Shown here: positions 1 through 7,660 of the stretch, piece after piece
How the letters are laid out: the number at the start of each line of letters is the position of its first letter
How positions within the stretch are numbered: position 1 is the first letter of the stretch
Origin: Candidatus Muiribacterium halophilum
GTDB lineage: Bacteria > Muiribacteriota > Muiribacteriia > Muiribacteriales > Muiribacteriaceae
Direction: 5' to 3'
Length of the DNA stretch: 37,271 nucleotides
NCBI GenBank assembly: GCA_002869225.1
Contig: PKTG01000097.1
Span: 6,179 to 43,449 of the forward strand
Program-made: the position numbers and the translations under genes
The notes under the pieces: model-generated
The model's input: the letters and a program-made list of their open reading frames with translations, nothing else
What the model was told of the DNA's origin: nothing
Databases searched by the model: none

Positions 1-70
1 TGACGGAGACATAGCCTTAGCTACGTTGAGTAAAGTGGAGTTGGAAGACGTTGAAAAGAAGATTAAGTAG
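1..70 (+). CDS. C-terminal end of an unidentified protein (partial)
   Basis: An open frame enters from the left edge (first full codon at base 2) and ends at a TAG at 68-70. The 22 visible residues read DGDIALATLSKVELEDVEKK and then IK. This is too short to assign a family. A hairpin followed by a T run starts at its stop codon, which supports a real gene end. The next gene is convergent on the minus strand. Confidence 0.55.
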   Translation, partial: DGDIALATLSKVELEDVEKKIK

Positions 71-90
71 GTTATCAGAACCTCTTTTTT
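69..90 (+). terminator. Rho-independent terminator for the left-edge gene
   Basis: AGGTT (69-73) and AACCT (79-83) form a 5-bp stem with a 5-nt loop, followed by CTTTTTT (84-90). The stem begins inside the TAG stop of the plus-strand gene. It also covers the last codons of the convergent minus-strand gene, which has no matching T run on its own side. Confidence 0.55.
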
Positions 91-647
91 AAAGGTATAG
101 TGATAATATCGATCTGATAAACTGGTATCTCAAATACATCCACAGTAACGTATAGAACGATGTAAACCCTTTCATTATATAATATTTTTGATACTACAGC
201 ATAATACTGCTTACTTCTTTGTCCGCGATTAAACTCCTTAAACAGTGAAAGTTCAGGGTATACTACATCGTACCAACGCGTTTCGGGATTATCTAATTTT
301 CTTCCAATCTCCGAAAAAAGTATCTTCCAGTCTTCTTTTATGAACTTTTCCATATAATGAAAGAAGATCTTTGATGGAAGTAAATAAACTTTTGATCTAT
401 ATGTGTATCTTTTTCGTTTTCCGGATAGTTTTAATATTGAAGATGGAATATCATCTCTGTTTAAAACACCAGTTGCTATTATATAATCTCCTGTCTTATT
501 TTCACTAAAAGCGGTTATGAAAGAATCCTGATATCTTTTTATATAAATACTATCTTCACCTAGAAAATCCTCCGTCTTAAGTTCAAGACTCAAGACAGAG
601 GATGTAAAAAATATTATAAAAAATAAGTTGATTAAAGTTTTTCTCAT
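75..647 (-). CDS. Small exported protein of unknown function
   Basis: A 190-residue protein that I do not recognise. It starts with a clear signal peptide (MRKTLINLFFIIFFTSSVLS, cleavage probably just after residue 20), so it should be exported. The mature part is rich in Lys, Tyr, Phe and Ile, with no cysteine cluster and no catalytic motif I can name; the C-terminal half alternates hydrophobic and charged residues as beta strands do. Its ATG overlaps the TAA of the upstream phospholipase-D-like gene by one base (TAATG), so the two are very likely one transcript with coupled translation. It ends in TGA, convergent with the gene at the left edge. Shared export and coupling suggest, but do not show, a joint role with the PLD-fold protein. 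Confidence 0.7.
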   Translation of the reverse strand: MRKTLINLFFIIFFTSSVLSLELKTEDFLGEDSIYIKRYQDSFITAFSENKTGDYIIATGVLNRDDIPSSILKLSGKRKRYTYRSKVYLLPSKIFFHYMEKFIKEDWKILFSEIGRKLDNPETRWYDVVYPELSLFKEFNRGQRSKQYYAVVSKILYNERVYIVLYVTVDVFEIPVYQIDIITIPLKKRF

Positions 648-2236
648 TAGTCTGAAAGGCTATAACCCCATTTATTATCTTTTCTATGTCTAACTATTAA
701 TGTTGCATTTGTTAATTCAGAAAGAGCTTTTTCAAGTTTTTTAGAGGACATCTTACAATTCTTTTTAAGTGTGTCTTTTTCTATGAAACCTGCTTTTTCA
801 ATAAGTTTTCTTATTTTTTGATTATCTTTATCTTCAAGAGTTCTTATTATCATTCTTGATACTTTTCTTCCATAATTACCATCAACAGATTGTGGAGTGT
901 TGATAACCGGTTTAATTAACGCTGGTTTAACTGATGAGTTCCAAATTGTATCGTATTCAGCTAAAAATCTATCTATTATATCTGAATGATTCCTGTATGG
1001 TCTTTCAAATATCATTATATTCTCAAAATTTCTTGTTTCAGCTGAGGCAGACCAGTTATAACTTCCAGCTGCAAGTTTCTGTTTGTTTACAACAAGAAAC
1101 TTATGATGAAGTAAAAGATTTCTCGTGTGTGATATCTCAACTTCTTTTTTTTCATTGTTGAAAGCAAAAGCATTTGCTCTCCATTTGTATCTTATCTCAA
1201 GATTCTCAAGTTTGTTTTCTTTTTTTTGTTTTTCAAGCCATGGACCCATGACGCTAATGTGTTCTTCAGAAGTACCCATCTGTGTCATATCAAGGAGGAC
1301 TCTAAATATTGATTTCGGTCTGCTTTTTGCAGTCCTTATAATTGCATCGGCAAGATCTCTGTGTGTAAAAGAAAACATTGCTATATCTAAAGAACCCCCA
1401 CTCCACCAGGTTTCTCTGATTAGTTTTTCAAGTTCTTCGTCTATACGATAATTTTTATCTTCTGTAATTGGTTCGGAGTTAAAAACAACTCTTACATCAC
1501 CAGCTACCGGATATGCAGGGACATATTTTTCACTTTTACATCTTCCGAATGCTTCGCTGCCATATTCGTTCCAAAGTCTTGCAAATTCTTCCTGAAACTG
1601 TCTCGCGACATTTGGAGAATCATAGAAGAATATTCTGTTTTCTGCATATAACTGATCTGAACCGTAGGAAATATTTGAACTTCCTGCAAAACACTCATAA
1701 GGTATTTTTGACTGCGGAGTATAAAATACTCCAAACTTCTCATGCATTGTTCCGTAGATCTTATCACCACTTCTTAAAGTAAGGCATCTTCCTCTGTCTA
1801 CCATTGATTGTGTATGTATTTCTTTTATCTGAAAATCAAAAGATTTACCTTCTTTTTTGTATTTTTCAGAAGCTTCTGATACTTTTTCTATCAGATCTTT
1901 TCTCTGTGAAACCGTCCATGAAGCACATGCATCTAAAATCAATTTCACTTCTATGTTTCTTTCTCCAGCACATTTAATAAGTTCATCAAGTATATCACCG
2001 GTTGAAAGTGCATACATACATATTTTTATTTTTCCGCCATCTTTTGTTTCCATTATCATTTTAAGTACACCGTTTTCAAGTGTAGCATCAACTTTTTTGT
2101 TATTTGGTAAAGTAATGTTCCTTTCTTTGTTTATCTTTGCAAAACCGCCATCAGGTGCAAAATAAGCATTGATGTCGCCTGCAATAGAAAGTATTGAAAA
2201 CAGTACTAATAAAACAAACATTATTATTTTTTTCAT
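647..2236 (-). CDS. Exported phospholipase D-fold protein (HKD family) with C-terminal helical tail
   Basis: A 529-residue protein with an N-terminal signal peptide (MKKIIMFVLLVLFSILSIAG). It has the two half-domains of the PLD superfamily. The first has HEKFGVFY followed by AGSSNIS (about residues 165-190). The second has HHKFLVVN followed by AGSYNWS (about 380-400). The His, Lys and GSxN elements are present in both halves, but the Asp of HxKx4D is replaced by Tyr in the first and Asn in the second. The last 70 residues are charged and helical, like a small winged-helix or coiled segment. A GGGGAG ribosome site lies just before the ATG. PLD-fold enzymes act on phosphodiesters in lipids or nucleic acids; the substrate here is unknown. 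The gene is transcribed away from tspO. Confidence 0.8.
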   Translation of the reverse strand: MKKIIMFVLLVLFSILSIAGDINAYFAPDGGFAKINKERNITLPNNKKVDATLENGVLKMIMETKDGGKIKICMYALSTGDILDELIKCAGERNIEVKLILDACASWTVSQRKDLIEKVSEASEKYKKEGKSFDFQIKEIHTQSMVDRGRCLTLRSGDKIYGTMHEKFGVFYTPQSKIPYECFAGSSNISYGSDQLYAENRIFFYDSPNVARQFQEEFARLWNEYGSEAFGRCKSEKYVPAYPVAGDVRVVFNSEPITEDKNYRIDEELEKLIRETWWSGGSLDIAMFSFTHRDLADAIIRTAKSRPKSIFRVLLDMTQMGTSEEHISVMGPWLEKQKKENKLENLEIRYKWRANAFAFNNEKKEVEISHTRNLLLHHKFLVVNKQKLAAGSYNWSASAETRNFENIMIFERPYRNHSDIIDRFLAEYDTIWNSSVKPALIKPVINTPQSVDGNYGRKVSRMIIRTLEDKDNQKIRKLIEKAGFIEKDTLKKNCKMSSKKLEKALSELTNATLIVRHRKDNKWGYSLSD

Positions 2237-2329
2237 TTTTTCTCCCCAGTATTTTTAATAACTGATTCCACTTAAAATATGAAAATCATTAATATATAAT
2301 AACAGAAAATCACTTAGCTTAAAATATGA

Positions 2330-2335
2330 TATAAT
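2330..2335 (+). promoter_or_regulatory. Candidate -10 box for tspO
   Basis: TATAAT at 2330-2335 lies 19 nt before the tspO ATG, with an AGGAG ribosome site between them. No good -35 box is visible at the usual distance. A second TATAAT sits at 2295-2300 in the same 118-bp divergent intergenic gap, so the exact start is uncertain. Confidence 0.35.
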
Positions 2336-2354
2336 CTGTAAATAGGAGAATCTT

Positions 2355-2831
2355 ATGAATAAAAAAAACACCTTGAGGCTTATATTATCTATCATAATTT
2401 GTAATCTCGCCGGTATTTTTGGTGCTGTCTTTACCAAAAAATCTGTTAGCACATGGTATACTACTTTGGAAAAACCATCTTTTAATCCTCCGGGTTGGGT
2501 CTTTGGTCCTGTATGGACTGTTATTTATATAATGATGGGAATATCTCTCTTTTATATATGGGATTCAAAAGATAACAAACTCAAAAAAAAGACTCTTATA
2601 TTATTCTATATTCAACTACTATTAAACGGACTATGGTCCTTTCTTTTTTTTGGGCTTAGATCTCCATTTTATGCTTTTATAGATATCATACTTCTTCTTA
2701 TTTTCATTTTCCTTACTATCGCTTATTCATTCAAGATATCAAGAAAAATATCATACCTGTTACTTCCTTATTTATTATGGGTATGCTTCGCTACGTTGTT
2801 AAATTATAAGATATTAGTGCTCAATACTTGA
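2355..2831 (+). CDS. tspO: TspO/MBR family membrane protein
   Basis: A 158-residue protein with five predicted membrane helices, the usual size for this family. Diagnostic stretches are WYTTLEKPSFNPPGWVFGPV followed by WTVIY near residues 33-57, the LNGLWSFLFFG segment near 96-106 and PYLLWVCFATLLNYKI near the C-terminus. TspO proteins bind porphyrins and related ligands in the membrane and are linked to tetrapyrrole handling and stress responses. No haem-biosynthesis gene lies nearby, so the local role is not evident. An AGGAG ribosome site precedes the ATG. It is divergent from the PLD-fold gene and 89 bp upstream of gcvT, with a weak hairpin between them. Confidence 0.92.
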   Translation: MNKKNTLRLILSIIICNLAGIFGAVFTKKSVSTWYTTLEKPSFNPPGWVFGPVWTVIYIMMGISLFYIWDSKDNKLKKKTLILFYIQLLLNGLWSFLFFGLRSPFYAFIDIILLLIFIFLTIAYSFKISRKISYLLLPYLLWVCFATLLNYKILVLNT

Positions 2832-2860
2832 AATCCTAATTCCGTAGATTTATAATTCAC

Positions 2861-2888
2861 ATAAACCCGAACAAGATTGGTTTATTTT
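2861..2888 (+). terminator. Possible weak terminator or leader hairpin between tspO and gcvT
   Basis: ATAAACC (2861-2867) and GGTTTAT (2879-2885) form a perfect 7-bp stem with an 11-nt loop, followed by only a short T stretch. It could end the tspO transcript or be a leader element. I looked for a glycine riboswitch ahead of gcvT in this 89-bp gap and saw nothing resembling its conserved core. Confidence 0.35.
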
Positions 2889-2920
2889 AAGGGGAAAATA
2901 CAGTTTTATGGGAGTGTTAT

Positions 2921-4045
2921 ATGAGAACACCTTTTTATGATTGTCATGTGAAATACGGCGGAAAGATCGTAGAGTTTTGTGGTTATGAACTTCCTATTCA
3001 ATTCGAAGGGATCATTAAAGAACATAACAGAGTAAGAGAAAATGCTGGTCTTTTTGATGTATCTCATATGGGTGAATTTTTTCTCGAAGGTAAAGGCGCT
3101 ATTGAGTTTGCAGATAAGATAGTACCAAACAGGGTGTCAGAACTTGTCGATGGTCAAGCTCTTTATACTCCTCTTTGTAGAGAAGATGGTACAACTGTAG
3201 ATGATCTTCTAGTATACAGAATGGATGCTGAAAATGTACTCCTTGTAGTAAATGCAGCTAATATAGATAAAGATTTTGCTCATATTTCATCGATTGATAG
3301 ACCGGAAAGTGTGAAACTAACAAACAGGTCTAAAGATTTTGCTCAACTTGCAATACAGGGTCCGAAAGCTCCTTATATAGTTCAGAAACTTATAGAAGAA
3401 GGAAGAAACGTTGATAACATTGGTTTTTTCCATTTTGAAAGATGTTTGTTTGCAGGAGTTCAGGCTATTGTATCAAGAACCGGTTATACTGGTGAATATG
3501 GATTTGAGATATATTTTGACTCACTCGATAAAGCGCATGATGTTTGGGAAAGCATAATGGAAGCTGGTAAAGAATATTATGTTCAGCCAATAGGTCTTGG
3601 TGCAAGGGATACACTCAGATTTGAGGGTTGTCTTATGCTTTATGGTAATGATCTTAATGATACTACTACTCCACTTGATGCTAAATTGAACTGGACTATT
3701 GACTGGAACTCGGATTTTATAGGTAAAGCTGCTCTTCTAAAACAGAAGGAAGAAGGTTACAGCAGAAGACTTGCAGGACTTGAGATAATAGATAAAGGAA
3801 TAGCAAGACATGATTATGAAGTATATTCACTTGATGAGAAAAAGATAGGAGTGATCACTTCAGGAACAAAATGTCCTACATTAAACAAGATAATGGCTAT
3901 GGCTTATATAGAAAGCCCGCTATGGAAAAAAGGTAATGAGGTATTAGTAAAAGTAAGGAACAAATTTATAAAAGCCAAGACTGTGAAGATGCCATTTTAT
4001 AAAAAACCGGCATTGACTATGGTAAATAAAGAACGCGAAGCGTAA
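2921..4045 (+). CDS. gcvT: Glycine cleavage system T protein (aminomethyltransferase)
   Basis: A 374-residue protein, normal for GcvT. It takes the aminomethyl group from lipoyl GcvH, transfers the one-carbon unit to tetrahydrofolate and releases ammonia in the cytoplasm. Recognisable segments are the start (RTPFYDCHVKYGGKIVEFCG), DVSHMGEFFLEG near residue 45, SRTGYTGEYGFEIY near 185-200 and GLGARDTLRFEGCLMLYGND near 225-245. GGGAG lies before the ATG. The last codons (KEREA) and the TAA lie inside a GCGTAA-rich repeat that continues into the intergenic region, so the original C-terminus may have been altered by it. gcvH, gcvPA and gcvPB follow after a 414-bp gap with its own promoter. Confidence 0.95.
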   Translation: MRTPFYDCHVKYGGKIVEFCGYELPIQFEGIIKEHNRVRENAGLFDVSHMGEFFLEGKGAIEFADKIVPNRVSELVDGQALYTPLCREDGTTVDDLLVYRMDAENVLLVVNAANIDKDFAHISSIDRPESVKLTNRSKDFAQLAIQGPKAPYIVQKLIEEGRNVDNIGFFHFERCLFAGVQAIVSRTGYTGEYGFEIYFDSLDKAHDVWESIMEAGKEYYVQPIGLGARDTLRFEGCLMLYGNDLNDTTTPLDAKLNWTIDWNSDFIGKAALLKQKEEGYSRRLAGLEIIDKGIARHDYEVYSLDEKKIGVITSGTKCPTLNKIMAMAYIESPLWKKGNEVLVKVRNKFIKAKTVKMPFYKKPALTMVNKEREA

Positions 4046-4069
4046 TGCGTAAAGCGTAATGGGTAATAA
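4041..4069. repeat. GCGTAA-rich gene-end repeat, copy 1
   Basis: The stretch CGTAATGCGTAAAGCG and what follows begins in the last codons of gcvT and supplies its stop codon. A nearly identical copy follows wecG at 19640-19668, and a looser one lies at the end of the DnaJ-like gene (26010-26036). I do not recognise it as a named repeat family. Confidence 0.55.
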
Positions 4070-4078
4070 TTGAGTCGA

Positions 4079-4246
4079 GGGTCAAAAACCCTTTGCAAAG
4101 CAAAGCACAGCCTGAAAGGCTCATCTTGAGCGGAGCGATACATCAGCAGCATAGCTGCTAAACTGCTGTGAAACAGGAAACGGTGGAACAGTAAACAGTT
4201 AAAATTGTGAGAAGTGAAAAGTTAGCGAGTCTAATGACTCTAGTAA
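4079..4246. repeat. Micro-hairpin repeat island between gcvT and gcvH
   Basis: At least five tiny hairpins with different stems stand in a row: GGGT/ACCC (4079-4091), AGCC/GGCT (4109-4121), AGCAGC/GCTGCT (4145-4159), CTGT-GAA-ACAG (4166-4176) and GAGTC-TAAT-GACTC (4227-4240). A palindrome CTTTGCAAAG lies at 4091-4100. Loops are 3-5 nt. A 23-nt block at 4224-4246 (AGCGAGTCTAATGACTCTAG plus TAA) recurs exactly at 21957-21979 upstream of groES. No coding potential is seen. The rest of the gap to gcvH is described in the next two entries. Confidence 0.6.
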
Positions 4247-4282
4247 TAAGATAAAAGTAGAAAATATAAAAACAAAGAAACA

Positions 4283-4366
4283 TGGGGTTTGGGATTTGGT
4301 GTTTTGGATTTGGGGTGGTTATGATTTTCCCAAAAACCAAAATCCAGTTTCATACCAAGTCCCGAT
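4283..4366. repeat. G-rich, low-complexity imperfect inverted repeat
   Basis: A run built from GGGG, TTTGGG, ATTTGG and TTTGGGG units (4283-4320) is followed by a C-rich partial complement (CCCAAAAACCAAAATCC and further, 4329-4366). It could fold back imperfectly or form a G-rich structure. It is unlike the flanking genes in composition. Function unknown. Confidence 0.4.
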
Positions 4367-4388
4367 TATTAAGTTGGATTAAGAATAT

Positions 4389-4417
4389 TTGACTTTTTAT
4401 TAAAAGCTGTGTTTAAT
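4389..4417 (+). promoter_or_regulatory. Promoter for the gcvH operon
   Basis: TTGACT (4389-4394), a 17-nt spacer and TTTAAT (4412-4417) fit a housekeeping sigma promoter. It lies downstream of the repeat island, 42 nt before gcvH, and would drive gcvH, gcvPA, gcvPB and the tightly linked genes beyond. A GGGGGG ribosome site sits at 4451-4456. Confidence 0.5.
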
Positions 4418-4459
4418 AAATTTGAAATCAAGATAATACCTTAAATCAAGGGGGGAAAT

Positions 4460-4849
4460 ATGGCAGGAACACTATTTACAAAAACTCATGAATGGGTAAA
4501 GCTTAATGGGGATATTGCAACAGTTGGACTATCTGATTATGCTCAGGGTGAACTTGGAGATATCGTTTTCGTTGAGATGCCTGAAGTAGATGAAGAAGTT
4601 GATGCTGAAGATTCTATAGGAAGTATAGAATCTGTTAAGACTGTTTCAGATTATTATGCACCACTAACAGGTCAGATAACTGAGCTTAACGAAACACTTG
4701 AGGATACTCCTGAACTTCTAAACGAAGAACCTATGACAGATGGTTGGATCTTCAAGATGAAGATCTCAGATAAAGATGAGATAGAAGATCTTATGGATGA
4801 AAAAGATTATAAGGATTATTTAAGGGAACTTCAGGAAGAGGGGGAATAA
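4460..4849 (+). CDS. gcvH: Glycine cleavage system H protein (lipoyl carrier)
   Basis: A 129-residue protein, the normal size. GcvH carries a lipoyl arm that shuttles the aminomethyl intermediate between the P, T and L proteins. The lipoylation site is Lys60 in GSIESVKTVSDYYAPLTG (residues 54-71). The N-terminal KTHEWVK and the GYxQGELGDIVFVE-type segment (YAQGELGDIVFVEMP) are typical. A strong GGGGGG ribosome site lies just upstream. The gene ends in TAA 4 nt before gcvPA. No lipoate attachment gene and no lpd (L protein) occur in this window, so those functions must be encoded elsewhere. Confidence 0.97.
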   Translation: MAGTLFTKTHEWVKLNGDIATVGLSDYAQGELGDIVFVEMPEVDEEVDAEDSIGSIESVKTVSDYYAPLTGQITELNETLEDTPELLNEEPMTDGWIFKMKISDKDEIEDLMDEKDYKDYLRELQEEGE

Positions 4850-4853
4850 CCCT

Positions 4854-6194
4854 ATGGACTTCTTTTCCCATTCTGAAGATGATGTAAAGAAATTGATGGG
4901 GGAACTGGGAGTCGGACATATTGATGAACTTTTCAAAGATATTGATCCTGAAAAGTTAAATCCAACTCTGGACCTTCCTGTTCCTATGACAGAAAAGGAA
5001 GTAGCTGAGCTTTTAAAGGAAAAAGCTTCTAAAAACTGTGCTGGAGATTGTATATCTCTTGCCGGTGGTGGAGTGTATGATACATATATACCAGCGGTAG
5101 TCGATGAACTTGCAGCAAGAGGTGAGTTTTATACTGCTTATACTCCTTATCAGGCTGAGGTAAGTCAGGGAACGCTTCAGGTAATATTTGAATTTCAATC
5201 AATGATCTGTTCTCTTACTGGAATGGAAGCTGCTAATGCTTCTATGTATGATGGGGCATCCGCTTTGGCTGAAGCTGTACTTATGGCTTTTCGGCAGAAA
5301 AAGAAAGCGAATAACGTTTATATTGCAAAAAGCATAAATCCATTTTATAAAAAAGTTATAAAGACCTATCTTTCAGGATTTGATTATAGTATCAATGAGA
5401 TCCCTTTTAAAGAAAACGGCCTTTTAGATATCGATTTTTTGAAAAGTCAGGATCTAAATGAAACATGTGCTATCGTAGTATCAAATCCAAATTTCTTTGG
5501 ACTTTTTGAAAGTGGACTTGAAGAACTCAATGATATAAAAAAAGAAAACAAACTTCTTCTAATTGCACAGCAAAACCTTCTTTAACAGAGTCTTCTTAAA
5601 GGTGGAGATGAACTCGGCTTTGATATAGTAGCAGGTGAAGCTCAGAACATGGGAAATTATCCAGGTTTTGGTGGACCGCTTCTTGGTTTCTTAGCAACAA
5701 CTAAAAAACTTTTAAGAAAACTACCTGGAAGAATAGTTGGACTTTCTGAAGATGTTGATGGTAAAAAGGCTTATGTACTTACTCTTCAGGCACGTGAGCA
5801 GCATATAAGAAGACAGACTGCTACATCGAATATATGTTCCAATGAGGCATTATGTGCCACAAGATCTACTATTTATATGGCACTTCTTGGAAAGCAGGGA
5901 CTAAGTCAGTTAGCTCTTTATAACATGGAAAGAACGGAAAGACTTATAGAAATATTTAAAAGATTTGGTTTTAAAGAAAGATTCCAAACTCCTTATTTTA
6001 ACGAAAATGTACTTTATCATGAAAAGATAGATGAGACTTTTGAAAGACTTACTGAAAAAGGACTTGTTTGTGGAATACTTCTTAAGGATCATCTTGGAGA
6101 TGATTTCAAAAATTGTATCCTGATCTGTGGTACTGAAAAACTTACAGATAAAAAATTGGAAAAGGTTTCTAGTATTCTTAAGGAGGTACTCTAA
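4854..6194 (+). CDS. gcvPA: Glycine dehydrogenase (decarboxylating) subunit 1, interrupted by an in-frame TAA
   Basis: The N-terminal subunit of the two-subunit P protein, which with GcvPB decarboxylates glycine using PLP. The 446-codon span matches a full GcvPA. Typical segments are [38 protein letters not shown] and the C-terminal half with [15 protein letters not shown] and [24 protein letters not shown] at 5583-5585 splits it after residue 243, inside the stretch that normally reads DPxSLxLLK; the frame then stays open for 202 codons with conserved sequence and no shift. One base change (GAA, AAA or CAA) would restore it. The next codon is CAG. The fragment after the stop has only a weak start at 5649. 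Terminating here would remove half of the protein, so readthrough, a recent mutation or a sequence error should be considered. The end overlaps the gcvPB start (TAATG). Confidence 0.85.
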
Positions 6195-7660
6195 TGGATA
6201 AAGTTGAAAAGACTATTTTTGAGTTTTCCTCAAAAGGTGCTGGTACCTATAAGACTGTTGAAAGAGATCTTTCTGCTTTTGAAAAAAGAATACCTGCATC
6301 TTTGAGAAGAGCTGATCTTGATTTTCCTGAAGTATCAGAACCTGAGGTCTTAAGGCATTATTTCAGACTGTCCAGGAAAAACTTCTCAGTAGATGAAGGT
6401 TTTTATCCACTTGGTTCCTGTACTATGAAATATAATCCAAAGATAAACGAGAGACTTGCTTCCAATCCTGCTTTTACAGATGTGCATCCATTGATGCCGG
6501 TTGAAAAAGTTCAGGGATGTCTTGAGATAATGAACGAACTATCAGAGTATCTTTGTGAGATAGTCGGAATGGATTCATGTACTTTATCTCCAGTTGCAGG
6601 TTCACATGGAGAGTTCACAGGACTCAAGATAATCAAAGAATATCATAAAAAGATGGGAAACGATCACAAGGATGTTATCATTCTTCCTGACTCAGCTCAT
6701 GGAACAAATCCGGCTAGTGCTTCAATGTGTGGTTTTAAAGTTGTTGAAGTCCCATCTGATAAAGATGGTGGAATAGATCTTGAGAGACTTAAGGAACTGG
6801 TTGATGACAATGTTGCAGGTTTTATGGTGACTAATCCAAGTACTTTAGGTCTTTATGATAAAAACATACAGGAGATCGCAAAGGTATTTCATGAAAAAGA
6901 TGCACTTCTTTATTATGATGGAGCAAACCTTAATGCGATTATGGGAAAAGTCAAACCTGGAGATATGGGATTTGATATAGTTCATCTTAACCTTCATAAG
7001 ACTTTTTCTACACCTCATGGTGGAGGTGGACCAGGAGCTGGACCTGTTGGAGTAAAGAAAAGACTACATAGTTTCCTTCCTGGACCTTTAGTTGAAAAAA
7101 AAGGTGAAAAATATGTGTTTGCGGATGAACCGGTTCATACTATTGGAAGATTACATTCGTTTTACGGAAATTTTTTGATTCTTGTTAGAGCTTATATATA
7201 TATAAGGATGCTTGGTGAAAAAGGTCTTAGAAAGACCTCGGAAAGAGCTGTTCTTAATGCAAATTACATGATGAACAAACTAAAGAAAGTACTTAAACTC
7301 GACTATGACAGAACATGTATGCATGAGTTTGTCTTGTCAGCAAAAGCTTTAAAGAAAGAGACGGGTGTCTCAGCAATGGATATAGCAAAAAGACTTCTTG
7401 ATTTTGGATATCATGCACCTACAATGTATTTTCCTCTTATTGTTGAGGAAGCTCTTATGATAGAACCTACAGAGACAGAGACAAAAGAAAGTATTGATGA
7501 TTTTTGTAAAGCTATTGAAAAAATAGTTGAGGAAAGCAGAAAGGACCCTGAGATTCTTCATAATGCTCCAATAAACACTCCGGTTAGAAGAGTTGATGAT
7601 GTTCAGGCTGCAAGAAAACCAAGGACAAATCATTATTTAGACTGCAGGTCTGATGTTTAA
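6194..7660 (+). CDS. gcvPB: Glycine dehydrogenase (decarboxylating) subunit 2
   Basis: A 488-residue PLP-binding subunit of the glycine decarboxylase P protein, of normal length. The PLP lysine is Lys269 in [20 protein letters not shown]. Other signatures are [17 protein letters not shown] near 75-90, [16 protein letters not shown] and [17 protein letters not shown] strong ribosome site (AAGGAGGT, 6179-6186) precedes the ATG, which overlaps the gcvPA stop by one base, so the two subunits are translationally coupled. The strong independent ribosome site means it can still be made if gcvPA translation stops early. The 3' end overlaps the ThrB-like gene by 8 nt. Confidence 0.96.
   Translation: MDKVEKTIFEFSSKGAGTYKTVERDLSAFEKRIPASLRRADLDFPEVSEPEVLRHYFRLSRKNFSVDEGFYPLGSCTMKYNPKINERLASNPAFTDVHPLMPVEKVQGCLEIMNELSEYLCEIVGMDSCTLSPVAGSHGEFTGLKIIKEYHKKMGNDHKDVIILPDSAHGTNPASASMCGFKVVEVPSDKDGGIDLERLKELVDDNVAGFMVTNPSTLGLYDKNIQEIAKVFHEKDALLYYDGANLNAIMGKVKPGDMGFDIVHLNLHKTFSTPHGGGGPGAGPVGVKKRLHSFLPGPLVEKKGEKYVFADEPVHTIGRLHSFYGNFLILVRAYIYIRMLGEKGLRKTSERAVLNANYMMNKLKKVLKLDYDRTCMHEFVLSAKALKKETGVSAMDIAKRLLDFGYHAPTMYFPLIVEEALMIEPTETETKESIDDFCKAIEKIVEESRKDPEILHNAPINTPVRRVDDVQAARKPRTNHYLDCRSDV

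Noticed and set aside
2832-2920. Glycine riboswitch ahead of gcvT
   Set aside because: The gap is only 89 bp and lacks a recognisable glycine aptamer core; only a weak 7-bp hairpin is present.
4079-4246. CRISPR array
   Set aside because: The repeats are short, unequal palindromes with irregular spacing, and no cas gene lies nearby.
4158-4340. Minus-strand 60-codon frame in the gcvT-gcvH gap
   Set aside because: It reads through the micro-hairpin and G-rich repeats, so its residues are just translations of repeats.
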